NCBI GenBank assembly: GCA_028554645.1 | Contig: JAQOOI010000075.1 | Span: 496,001 to 560,000, forward strand | Reading direction: 5' to 3' | DNA: 64,000 bases | DNA from: Omphalotus guepiniiformis | Taxonomy: Eukaryota > Basidiomycota > Agaricomycetes > Agaricales > Omphalotaceae | In this document: one piece after another, positions 21,604 to 31,675 of the stretch | Layout of the letters: every line of letters begins with the position of its first letter | Position numbering within the stretch: the first letter of the stretch is position 1 | Position numbers and translations under genes: made by a program | The notes under the pieces: generated by a model | Databases searched by the model: none | What the model was told of the DNA's origin: nothing | What the model saw: the letters and a program-made list of their open reading frames with translations, nothing else

Positions 21604-23509
21604 ATGTTAGACAGGCGCCAGAATCGCGTCTCTGGCCTTGCCATTGTTCTTCCCCATCCCCCCCTTCCTCGTCGTCGTTCCTCTTTGCTATCTCAGGCTT
21701 CCGTATCATCTCCACATACACCCAGGTCTTCTGCGTGCGGTTCGCCCACTTGCCAGTCTTGGTTTTTCGCAACTAGCAACAGGAAATCTTCAGACAGCTG
21801 GAACAGCTCAAATCAGGATGTTGGGGAGGATTGCGATTCGGAGTGGAAACCAGATCAAGTTTTGCTTCTTTCAAGGGTTTGTCTTTCATCTTTGTGGAGG
21901 GATCTTGCGATTGACCCGTGTATCAGACACTCGATGCGCTCCCATCACATTTGGTCACTCCGTTTAATGGCCCCATTCCTCCTTCCAACCTTCTCGATAG
22001 GATTGCTCGTGGTGTAGCCGAAGCTAAAGGTCCTGTAGAGTGGCAACATTCTCTACGCGCAACCCGAGTCAAACTTATCGAGATCGCGCGTCAACGCGCA
22101 AAAGAAGACTCATCCCGCCATTCCCGTGTCACCGATGAAAATGATCACATCTCCTGCTACTCTACTGACAGTGATTTTAATTCGGGACTGGGTCGTAGGA
22201 GCTCTATGGGTATAACAAAGCGTCCCCTTTACCGACAATCTAGCATGGACTTCATCAAAACGGACGATCACAAAACTAGTGACAGTATTAATCGGTTCGT
22301 ATTTCTTCCCTTTCGTACTTTCTACCTCTTGACCTTCGTACTTGATCTAGATTATCCACTCGTTTACAGCGTACCGACAGCCTCATTTCCAACCAATCTT
22401 TCCATCCCTATACACGTTCACGAGCACGCGCTCAATCACAGTTGCAAGCGTCCAACAACCAGATGGACTGTCGGTCCTCATCTCCTCCTCGTCCTGGTCA
22501 CGTTCCCTCCCTCATCAGTCCCTCTACTCCAAGCTCTTCAACTCTAAATTCGCTCTCTTCTCTCTCTACTTCTGCCGTCAAAGCCCGCATGCTACGGCGT
22601 TCACCGTCGTCTCTCACTACCAGTGACAGTTCGATGATTAGTGCAAGCGACGTGGAATCGAAGCCAAGTCTTCTCCCATCCAGTATTCCCGGACCCGTCG
22701 ATCCTAGGGTTCAACGTGTCAGACGTTCAGAATCCTTCTGCGCACCTTCGTACTTTGCAACGGCGAAGGAAGACTTTTCTGCAAGTACCCCTCCGCCTAC
22801 GCGACATACGTTCAAGCGAGCTCCTTCGTACGGCACGTTGGCGCAAGAAGCTAGGGACAAAGAAAAGGAGAAGAGGGCGAGTGGGATATATGGGCAATTG
22901 TATAGGAAGGGCAGCAGGGAGCAGATGAACACTAGCCCTTGTCCGTCGAGTGATGAAGAGGAGAAGCTCAGGGACAGACAAGCGAAGAAAGCGAAGGGGC
23001 TCAGGGGCAAGCCAAATAAAGAGCCAGTATCCACTGCTATTGACACGCCCAAGGTTATTGTCGGAAACAAGATCCAGGCGAGAAAGATGAAGACCAAAGG
23101 TTCTTCGCCCGCTGATACTAAGAGCGGCTCCCCCAAGTCGCGTCGGCCGTCTGCTCCTAGTACTAATTCAGCTACACCAACTGTAGCTTCGTCCCGTGCA
23201 GCTGTTGAGGAGTCTGTCAATCCTCCGCCGAGGATGAATCTTCAAAGAAACCCGAGCATTTTTGGGGACGAACTTCCTCACCTACATATCCCTTTTGCAA
23301 CTTCTTCCTCGACTCTACTTCCCTCTGCAACCCCCGCTCCTAATGAAGATACCACTCGAAAAGTGAGAACACTTCGTCGGGTGAAGCGAATGGCTGTTTC
23401 TAGAAGGATATCTTTCGGTAGTCTGGTCCCGCGTGGGGACGAAGCAGACATCGAAGAAGATGCCGAGGACTGTGAGGAAAAGCTGGGAAGTGCTTTCCAG
23501 TTGGCTTGA
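21604..23509 (+). CDS. basidiomycete protein of unknown function, Ser-rich
   Basis: Exons 21604-21876, 21927-22298 and 22370-23509 give 594 residues. I do not recognise a named family. An ordered segment at about residues 92-140 (TLDALPSHLVTPFNGPIPPS, then LLDRIARGVAEAKGPVEWQH) is helical and looks conserved. The rest is disordered, rich in Ser/Pro/Arg, with many RRSS/RRSP-like sites suited to kinase regulation and basic clusters that could direct nuclear import. There is no signal peptide or membrane segment. The second intron needs donor GTATTT (22299) to keep frame; the stronger-looking GTTCGT three bases upstream would break it. The long pyrimidine-rich region downstream may be its 3' untranslated region. 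Confidence 0.72.
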
Positions 23510-24650
23510 GAGCTTACGCTTCCTCCACTATCCTATATCGTTGAGGATCGTGTTGGAATATCTGAAGGTCTATATCTGTATCACCACCGTTTCTTTCTCT
23601 GGACTGGTCCGTATTGACGGATGCGAGACACCAAACCGCCTACGGTCCTATACCTCCCTTCTCTAATTGTCTATCCATCTCAAACATCTATCAACACGCT
23701 CTTTTGCGAATACCTCGTCTACTCCTCTGGTGCCCCTATGTGCGCCAATCCACGTCTATCCTGGGTGACTTCCTGGGCTTTGTGCCAACTGCATTCCTTC
23801 ACTGTCTTCTGTGTGCTCTACTCGTGTTCTACCTATTCTCGTGTGCCATTCCTTCACTGTCTCGAATTCTCTATCCCATCCTTGTCTTTCCTTACCCATT
23901 TTCCATTCGTGTACTTCTAGTTTCCTTTCCATCCACAGATTTTCAAATCTTACTCACCACTCTGCTGCATTATCAGTCTTGCTCCCCCACTCTTTCCAAA
24001 ACGTTGTTTACAGTCTATCCTTTCATTTCATCATCTTCCATAACACACTTCGAATTGCTTTTGGTATCGGACGAATCTTCCATTCTCCTCTACCCCTGGT
24101 TTGTTCATCACTGCTTCCATTCTTTCACCTCTTGATCTCTCGGATAGTTCGCTTGGACGAGCTTGTATCACCACCCCGTTTCCCTTAAACAATAGCGCGA
24201 TCAATGCCACCAATGTTGGCTAATATCACAAATGCGCCACCTCTCGAATTCGACCTTTCACGTTCAAAATCTTTGGGATATCCTTTTGTTCATCATCAAC
24301 TACCATGGACGTCGGGCATTTTCACCTTCTTTTCTTCATTTAGGACGTCTTGTGCATATCTTTATTCTTCCATCCCCTCCTCATCGTCTCGCTTCCCTCC
24401 AATTGTATCACTGCTATAGAATATCGACTGGTCGTTTCTGATGCACTCCTCCTACGCACATGCTTTTCCGCTGCCCTTCTTGTTGATACTTGTTCACATG
24501 CTTGCCTCGTTTTCAATATTGTTGTCGATACATCGTTTCTGTTATTTCACTCTGGAGTTGACATCGAATTCGATTGGTTGTTAGGTTCGCATGTTCAGTT
24601 TCGTTCCCTTTGTCTTGCCTCGTGTTTTCCGTTTCAAATAAATATGTAGT
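23510..24650 (+). other. pyrimidine-rich non-coding tract, possible long 3' UTR
   Basis: For about 1.1 kb the plus strand is strongly C+T-biased and poor in G, with scattered stops in every frame. A 16-base direct repeat (CATTCCTTCACTGTCT) occurs at 23792-23807 and 23847-23862. The tract ends in an A/T-rich AATAAATATG stretch near 24638 that could serve as a polyadenylation signal. It starts directly after the stop of the preceding gene. Confidence 0.45.
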
Positions 24651-25820
24651 AATATAAAATAGGAAGATGCTTTTTGAAACTAAAAAGCGATTCCGCTCGC
24701 TGCTTAATGAAGTCCCTGAATGATCTGCCTCGTGTCTTCTCTCCATCAGATCTCAGAAAAAAGAATTCAAAACTGTTGGAGATGAGTACCGCAACTTTCC
24801 GCAACGACACAAAGGCTTTGTTAAATGCACGCCGACTGAATTCACGGAGAACTTGTGAACCTTGATATAGCATCAGGAGACGTAAACTGAAGATTCTGAA
24901 TCCGACTGGCCAGTGGGTGGCTCAGGGAACCGGACCGATGGTTAATTGTGACAAGAATGTAATGTTTACACGATGCAGCCTTGAGGCTGATGAGGAGGGG
25001 GTCATATGATGGCCGAAGGGATTCTTGGAGATCGTTCCGCGGGCCTGTGCCCGGGGTAAGATGTATGTATTTCACCCTTTGACGATTGTATTCTTGTCGG
25101 AACATACATACTGCGATGACAACTGATCAAGATGGGGAACTAATCCAAGGTTCGCGTTCAAACGTTCATCTGAAAGTCAAATGTTCAAGAAATTGTGTTG
25201 GACGAGTGATCCCTTGTGATTCCTCTTGAATTTTGTATCAATCCGTTGATCATTACTATGGAGCTTCTGCAAGCTTAATGATCCCTGGAACATCCGTAAA
25301 GTGTCCCTGCTCACGAGGAGAGTTTAGCACTGCCAGGGCTTGCTTTCATTCTAAAAAAGAAATCAACATACAAGGGACTTGCAAAGGGATCCGAAGAGAT
25401 GTGCGACTTTGGAATGAGACTTATTGCAGCATGTTCAGGTCAATCAGTTAAGCATGCTAGCACAGTGCTCCGCAGAGATCCAGTTTTGTGCGCCGTTTTC
25501 TCGGACTTACTTTGGGGCAGGCGTAGTGGGGCAGACCTGGGGACCACGTGCACTATTAAAGAGTATGACGTAGACCTGATGATCATATTTTTAGCTTTGA
25601 CTTGCTTCCGCGCCATCATATGACATAGGGAGATCTTCAACATGTTGAACAACTTGAATCTCAGCAACTGGTTTGATGTATTTTTCTGGCTTTGAATCGT
25701 GCTCAGACTCTCTGTTGAGCAGAATGATTATCTACAAACGAGCTGTTGAAGAAAAAGCCCCTATTGAAAGTGGTGCGAGCAGGTGTTGAGTCGTGTGAAT
25801 TATGACGTCTGAAATGTCGA
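24651..25820. other. intergenic, no gene seen
   Basis: Open frames on the minus strand (24634-24873, 24842-25105) and plus strand (25233-25451) have no recognisable domain and no supportive splice pattern. I see no repeat or RNA gene. Confidence 0.5.
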
Positions 25821-25826
25821 TATAAA
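25821..25826 (+). promoter_or_regulatory. TATA box of the coiled-coil gene
   Basis: TATAAA lies 40 bases before the ATG at 25866, followed by a CT-rich stretch (about 25845-25862) typical of fungal start regions. A TGACGT half-site is at 25803-25808. Confidence 0.5.
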
Positions 25827-25865
25827 GCTGCACTTCATCATTCCGCTTGTCTATTTTCTCCACAT

Positions 25866-27027
25866 ATGCTTCACACTCTCGAACCAACTCCTTCCAGTGA
25901 AAAAAGTATCTACTTTGACGCTCCTCTTGCTCATTTCCATATGTCTGTAAAACAAGACCCTGATCAGCCTATTCTTTATCAAGATGGAACAGAACCAGCT
26001 ACCAATTTAGGTCGAGAACCATCTGTCGCTGTGTCTGGAAATCCTGATATTAGAGACGAACGTAACTATGATTACAATGGTCCACAAGACAACCAGGTTA
26101 CTGCTCATCCTAATGGATCTGAAGGCTGGCTGCCAGCTACCGACCTACCGCCAGAGGGCACTACGAGCCCGAATACGCCTTTTGCTGCGCAGGGTCGCTC
26201 TTCTTCTCTTCTCAGGAAGAAGAGGCCTGGTTCTATCGTCTCATCATCGTCTGTTCAGCGTACCAGATCGAATGGAGCGGACCATGCTGCTGGTAGCCTC
26301 AGTCGCTCTCACTCACTCTCTAAACGAAGTACCTTCACCAATTCTGAAGGAAGACCTATCACTGGTTCGGCCTTCATTAATGGTGCCGGTGTGACTGGTC
26401 CCGCTGCTACTGCTCTAGCGGACGATAGCTTGCATCAGAGAACCGCTTCCGCCGATGCGACCTTGACGCCGAAACAGAAAACAAAACTTGCCAAGTCTGA
26501 AGGTTGGTCAATCTCCTACATATACCCTTTCTTGACGATATAATAAAGGTTTGTGCTTTAGCGAAAGACGGCAAACGCTTGTCCAAGATTATCAAGCAGG
26601 AGGGTAAAGTCGAAAAGCAGGCTTTGACCTTGGCAGTAAATGAGCTTTCCGAGTTGCAGAAGATTCAGCAGAATGCCATCAAGGTTAGTTTTGGTCTATG
26701 AAACCGGAACAATTGAACTGATTAAAAGCTGGGTAGCGCGAATCCAAGGCTCACACTGCACACACCAGGGCTCTGACCGCGTTCCAAAAAGCTGAGGCAG
26801 CTTATCTCGCCGCACGAACCAAGTACGAAACAACTCAGGCAGAGATGAATGCTGAAGCGGAGGTTCTCGACGTTGTCAGAAACAATGCCCGCGAGGCCAC
26901 GGAGAAGATGCAGGAAAAGTCGCAGGAGGTGGATAGTCTGAGGCAGATGCTTGGAGTTGATGAGAGAGAAAGGGAGGTAAAACTCGGAGAGATTAACGGG
27001 AAACCCAAATCTCGCTGGAGGCAGTGA
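25866..27027 (+). CDS. coiled-coil protein of unknown function
   Basis: Exons 25866-26502, 26562-26683 and 26737-27027 give 349 residues. The first 200 residues are disordered and Ser/Pro/Gln-rich (SSSLLRKKRPGSIVSSSSVQ, LSRSHSLSKRST). After TPKQKTKLAKSEAKDGKRLS a long, highly charged coiled coil runs from about residue 215 to 335 (LAVNELSELQKIQQNAIK, AEAAYLAARTKYETTQAEMN, ATEKMQEKSQEVDSLRQML). There is no signal peptide, membrane segment or catalytic motif. Related proteins are widespread in Agaricomycetes, but I cannot assign a role with confidence. A scaffolding or DNA-associated function is only a guess. Confidence 0.75.
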
Positions 27028-27197
27028 AATGCCTTCATAGCTAGCGACGGTCATTGCATCATGTAATTTTTTTTTCTTCACTTTTTCAGAGGGTTTTTGT
27101 TTTACGGATGGATGTATTTTCCACTTTTTCTTCGGTCGTATAAGTTAAAATAAATTACTAGCTTCTCTCGATTCTATGGATATACACGAATAGTGAT

Positions 27198-28817
27198 TCA
27201 ATATTCAGAAAAATCACCGGTCACTTCCTTCACGTCTTCGGTTATGACCTCTTGTCTATCAGCATACAAGGCACTAACGACTTCTCTCTCTATCCACCGT
27301 TGCCGTGCTCCAATATAATCATCGTCGAGGATAGGCGTGAGTGTGTAATGTATCGAGAGCGCGGACAGTACACCACCGTAGGCATGCGAGATCCCTGCAC
27401 GACGGATTAGTGTTGGAATTGGAACCAACAGAGACGACGAATAACAAACCAGTGTCAATAATGATGATAATCTTTCCATCACACCGTGAAACGATATTCT
27501 GCAATGAACAACATCGTCAGGTCAACTCATATAACACGAGACAAATAAAACCCATAGTTACATACATGAAAATCAGGCGTGTGGCCCATAATCATTCGCC
27601 GTGTACCAGTTTTACGAAGCACCTCATCGACGGCTGCACAGACATTCTCTTCAGTCCCAAGTGCCCAGCCACGGTACCATAAAGGCCCGTCAGAGTCGTA
27701 CAATGCGGCTTCTTCCGCCGTAGTATCTAGCATGCATGTTCAGGAAACGCAGAACTACTTGCTTTCTATGGAAATGCCTACCTTTGGGTAATCCAGGGTA
27801 AGGATTGGGGGGATGAGGCGGCGGTTGTTCGCGGTGCTGTAGTTTCCTCAGTAGTGAAGTCGACAGCTCATTGATCTTTGTCGGGAACGGCGAGAGATCG
27901 GCATACGTCGGTGACAGGCCGCCGTGCACGAATGAAATCGCAGAGTGCGAGAGTGGCCCTGTTTCGAGGTCTATTTCACGTAGGTGGGAGGATTCGTGGT
28001 CCTCTGCGCCGTCGAGGTCTTGTTCGAAGTGTACGACATGGGGTGGTGGGTAGGGTGTATTTGGTGGGCCGAGAGATGGGTGAAGAGGGAGGCGTGAGGC
28101 AGTTGTGTAATTTGATGCCCATGAGCGGCCGATGCGTCCAGATGAGAGCATTCGTTGACGGGCTTCTATTGTACCGAATGTTTTTAGTTCGGTGGGGTAG
28201 ACGTATCTAATATAAGTACTTCAATAAGTACAAGCTTTCGAAAGTCAGAAAAGGTGACCAACCTCCAGTCGCCTATAGCATTCATCCACTCGTGATTTCC
28301 GAGATGTGAAAGAACAGTTCCACCTGTTTGTAAAGCTTGTTCTCGGAGTTTATCCATCCAGGTGAAGAGTTTAATAGTATCATCTCCTCTGCAGCGAGTA
28401 CAAATCGTCAGAATAGCCTTGAACACTGAGAAGAAGGACGACTAACCGATCAATGATATCCCCCGTCTGTACGAAAAAGTCGGTGTTTCCAGTCCAGTTA
28501 CCGAACTCGTCTACGACTCCGGAGAAGCGCAGGACGCGTAAGGCGTTTGGGTAATCCCCGTGAAGATCACCAACGGCAACTATATGTCGAGTAAATGGTT
28601 TGGGTGTTCCACTAGTAGATATGCCAACGTTGGAAGGATGTTGATGTTCAGAATAAACCGTGACATCCTGAGGAGTAATGAATGGTATATGAACTAGATT
28701 TTGAGCGTAAGCGTGCTTGAGGATGGTGTACACTTGATAATGAAGTTGATGAATGTACAAGTAGTAGAGAAAGCTTGAAGCTAATGCTAGCAGCAAGATA
28801 CGAGGCAAAGGATGCAT
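27198..28817 (-). CDS. Shewanella-like PPP-family protein phosphatase
   Basis: This is a metal-dependent Ser/Thr phosphatase of the bacterial-like SLP branch. Exons are 28817-28447, 28388-28263, 28206-27782, 27726-27566, 27498-27450 and 27394-27198, giving 442 residues. The metal-binding signatures are all present: VAVGDLHGD, TGDIIDRGDD (split by intron 1), SHLGNHEWMN, FVHGGLSP and IMGHTPDFH, with a final DTGISHAYGG. An N-terminal hydrophobic segment (about residues 6-20, LLLALASSFLYYLYI) looks like a signal anchor, so the enzyme probably faces the secretory lumen or outside. The gene lies head-to-head with carnitine acetyltransferase, 174 bases apart. Confidence 0.93.
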
Positions 28818-28991
28818 TGAGCTGCAGGAGGAGAAGACGTTTCGCTGTCGCTGTCAGGTTAAAGCTGGCCATCAGGTAAAGTCCAGAAAAGGCAATTGTA
28901 CTAATGGACTTACATTCTCCCGTTCAATACGGCTTGGAACTACTTTATTTACTTTTCTCTCCGTCCTTCGCTCGGGCCATGAGGATACAAA

Positions 28992-31459
28992 ATGCTTAGA
29001 TGTACGAGAAGACTTTCTTCTTCTTACACTTACCGTTCAGGTCTTCGCATGTCTTCAACGTTTTCTGCGAGTTTGGACAATTCTAGCCCTGCTCCTGCTG
29101 TTACACATCGTCCGCTCGCCCTGCCTCGTCTGCCTGTACCAGAATTGCGGAGCACTCTCGACAAATATCTTGCTTCCATCAAACCTCTTCTTTTAGAAGA
29201 CGCTTCGCGCGGTGGGACACCTTTCGAAGAGGCATACGCTCTTCGAGTAAAATGGGCAGAGGAATTCACTGCTGGCTTTGGTAGCGTCTCTCAAGATCGA
29301 CTCAAAGGTCTGTACATCACTCTCACTTGGGCACCAAAACCTCATTCCGTGAAAGCTCTTGATAGAAAGTCACCCAATAACTGGCTGGACGACAACTTTT
29401 GGTTGAATCAGGCGTACTTGCAGTGGAGAACTCCCTTGTTGGTGAATTCGAACTGGTGGTTGGCTTTCAATGACGACGAAAAGAATGTGTCGGAGGCACT
29501 GTCTGACTCGGGACATACGAGCTGGCAGGTAAAGAGAGCGGCATGGCTTGCACATCGTGTGTTGGAGTTTAAAGACAAGGTCGATAGGTATGCCTTTTGC
29601 TTTAATGTGAATTCGTCCGGCTGATTTCTTCTTTCAGGCAAGAACTATACCCTGATACTACACGTACAGGTGCGCGTCCCTCTCATCATTTCGTGTTATG
29701 TTCGTTTGACGTTCCCGTTCCCCAGGCGTGTGGTTCCGCGACAATATCTCTAGAATGTTCAATTTAGCCCGGATACCTTTTCAAAAGTGTGACTATTTGT
29801 CCACCAGCTCGGCTTCTTCTAGCCCGCAGTCACGCAAAATAACCGTCCTCGCGAATAACTGGTTCTATAATCTGCGCGTTTACGATTTCGACTCTTTGAC
29901 TGGATTCTGGACTCTGCAAAGTCCAGCCAAGATTTTAGCGGGACTTAATGCCATCGTGACAGACGCTGAATCACGAAGTGGATCTGCTCCTGAGATTGGT
30001 GTTCTTAGTGCTGACGACAGAGACATCTGGGCTTCGGTCAGTCCACGATCCTTCATCCTGACTTGCTATAGCACTCACGTCGTTCTCTCCACAGAATCTG
30101 CAGTACCTATCATCCCTTTCACCTAAAAACATCATAACACACGACAGCATTAAAAGCTCCCTCATGTGCGTCTGCCTAGACAACACAACACACTCCATAT
30201 CACACAATACCTCCAACTCCTCTATACCCCCGCCGTCTGGCACCACCCAAGCAAAGCTCGACTCACATCTTCACGCTATTCGATCCGTGTCTTCTAATGT
30301 TGCCAACCGTTTCTTCGACAAGCCGATATCGATCATCGTGGACCCTTCAGGTCGTGCGGGTGCCATGGGCGAGCACTCGGCCTTCGACGCTTTCGTACCG
30401 AGTATGGTAGCAGAATACGCTCTCGTGGAGGGCGTCGACAGTAATCTCGTACCCGACTCGTCGGGTTTAGCAGACCAGTGCTGGGAACGCCTCGATTGGG
30501 CTGTAGACGAGCAAATCCTCACTGCTACTCGTGCCGCGCGCGAACGAGCCGAGGCCATCATCAATAATTCCGACTATAGTGTTTTGTGGTTTGAAGAATA
30601 CGGCGTAAACTGGATCAAGGACGTCAGTGAGTTATTCCTTGTTGCTGCATTGTGCATCGCTCACCCCTCTCGTTTCCAGCCAAATTCAGCCCTGACGCCT
30701 ACATTCAGATGGCAATTCAACTTGCGTGGTATCGAACACGCGGGGAATTTACGGCGACCTACGAAACCGCGCTCACGAGGATGTTCAAGAAAGGTCGGAC
30801 GGAGACTATCAGGACGTTCACCACGGATAGCAGAGCTTTCGTTCTCGCCATGGTAGATCCAACCACCACGGTGCGTACTCGGCTATTTCAATGATGAGCC
30901 CTCCTCTCATCTTGTCGATTGCAGAGCGAAACTCGGTTTTCACTTCTTCGTCGCGCTGCCCAAACACATACATCTCTTTCTCGTGAGGCGTGTACCGGTC
31001 GAGGCATCGATCGGCATATACTCGGACTACGGAATATGCTTGGAAAAGATGAGAACCCGGCTCTGTTTAGTGATCCTTTGTTCGCTCGTAGCCAAGAGTG
31101 GAAGTTGAGTACGAGCGGGCTACATGCTGGGCATTTCTTCCGTGGAACTGGGTGCGTACAATCCTGACATGTGTGAGGCTATTGCTAATTCAATCCAACT
31201 AGGTTTGGAGCTGTATATGAAGATGGATATGGTATAAATTGTAAGTCTAATGTTCTTCATGTATCCATCAAGGAATTAATCAAGATGTAATGCAGATCTG
31301 GGGGCTCCTGACATGGTGAAGTTTGGGATAGAATCAAAGTTCTCTAGCCCTCTTACATCAACAGAGAGATTTAAGTCTGCAGTTTTAGATGCTATGAGAG
31401 ATATGCAGGCTGTATGTTTAGGTAGTGCTTCTATATTAAACATCTCAGGCAAATTGTAA
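28992..31459 (+). CDS. CAT2: carnitine O-acetyltransferase
   Basis: The enzyme moves acetyl groups between CoA and carnitine, carrying acetyl units between peroxisomes, cytosol and mitochondria. Exons are 28992-29307, 29356-29587, 29638-29669, 29726-30036, 30095-30626, 30680-30870, 30925-31151, 31203-31240 and 31296-31459, giving 680 residues. The catalytic His is in [10 protein letters not shown]. Other family marks are [13 protein letters not shown] at the N-terminus, [28 protein letters not shown] and [20 protein letters not shown]. The 48-base segment 29308-29355 is spliced by homology, although it is stop-free and in frame. The N-terminus ([19 protein letters not shown]) looks mitochondrial, a second Met follows at residue 20, and the C-terminus SGKL is a weak peroxisomal-type end. 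The last two exons lie in markedly AT-richer DNA. Confidence 0.93.
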
Positions 31460-31508
31460 TCTTCATTTACTGTAACACAAGAAGGCATAGAATAAATAAC
31501 ATGCAAAC

Positions 31509-31612
31509 AGGGTGTATAGATTAGAGTTCCTACATGAGCCATCTACAACACACTTGGCAGCTGCTTAATATAGTGTAGATGGATCATGTAGGACTTCTAA
31601 TCCATACACCCT
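31509..31612. repeat. 104-base imperfect palindrome (hairpin) between convergent genes
   Basis: Arms 31509-31547 and 31574-31612 match as reverse complements at 35 of 39 positions, separated by a 26-base loop. The left arm begins AGGGTGTATAGATTAGAG and the right arm ends CTAATCCATACACCCT. It lies 50 bases after the acetyltransferase stop and 64 bases from the helicase stop, so both transcripts may run into it. There is no clear flanking target duplication. It could be a bidirectional terminator, a small-RNA hairpin or a solo fold-back element. Confidence 0.8.
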
Positions 31613-31675
31613 ACCTAGAACATTCAAAAAAAAAGAGAAAAGAAAAATCAAGCTAATAACAAAAGAAAAAAACAA

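Noticed and set aside
22711..23220. 169-codon minus-strand frame opposite the Ser-rich gene
   Set aside because: It is the mirror of the Ser/Arg-rich exon; long antisense frames are expected there.
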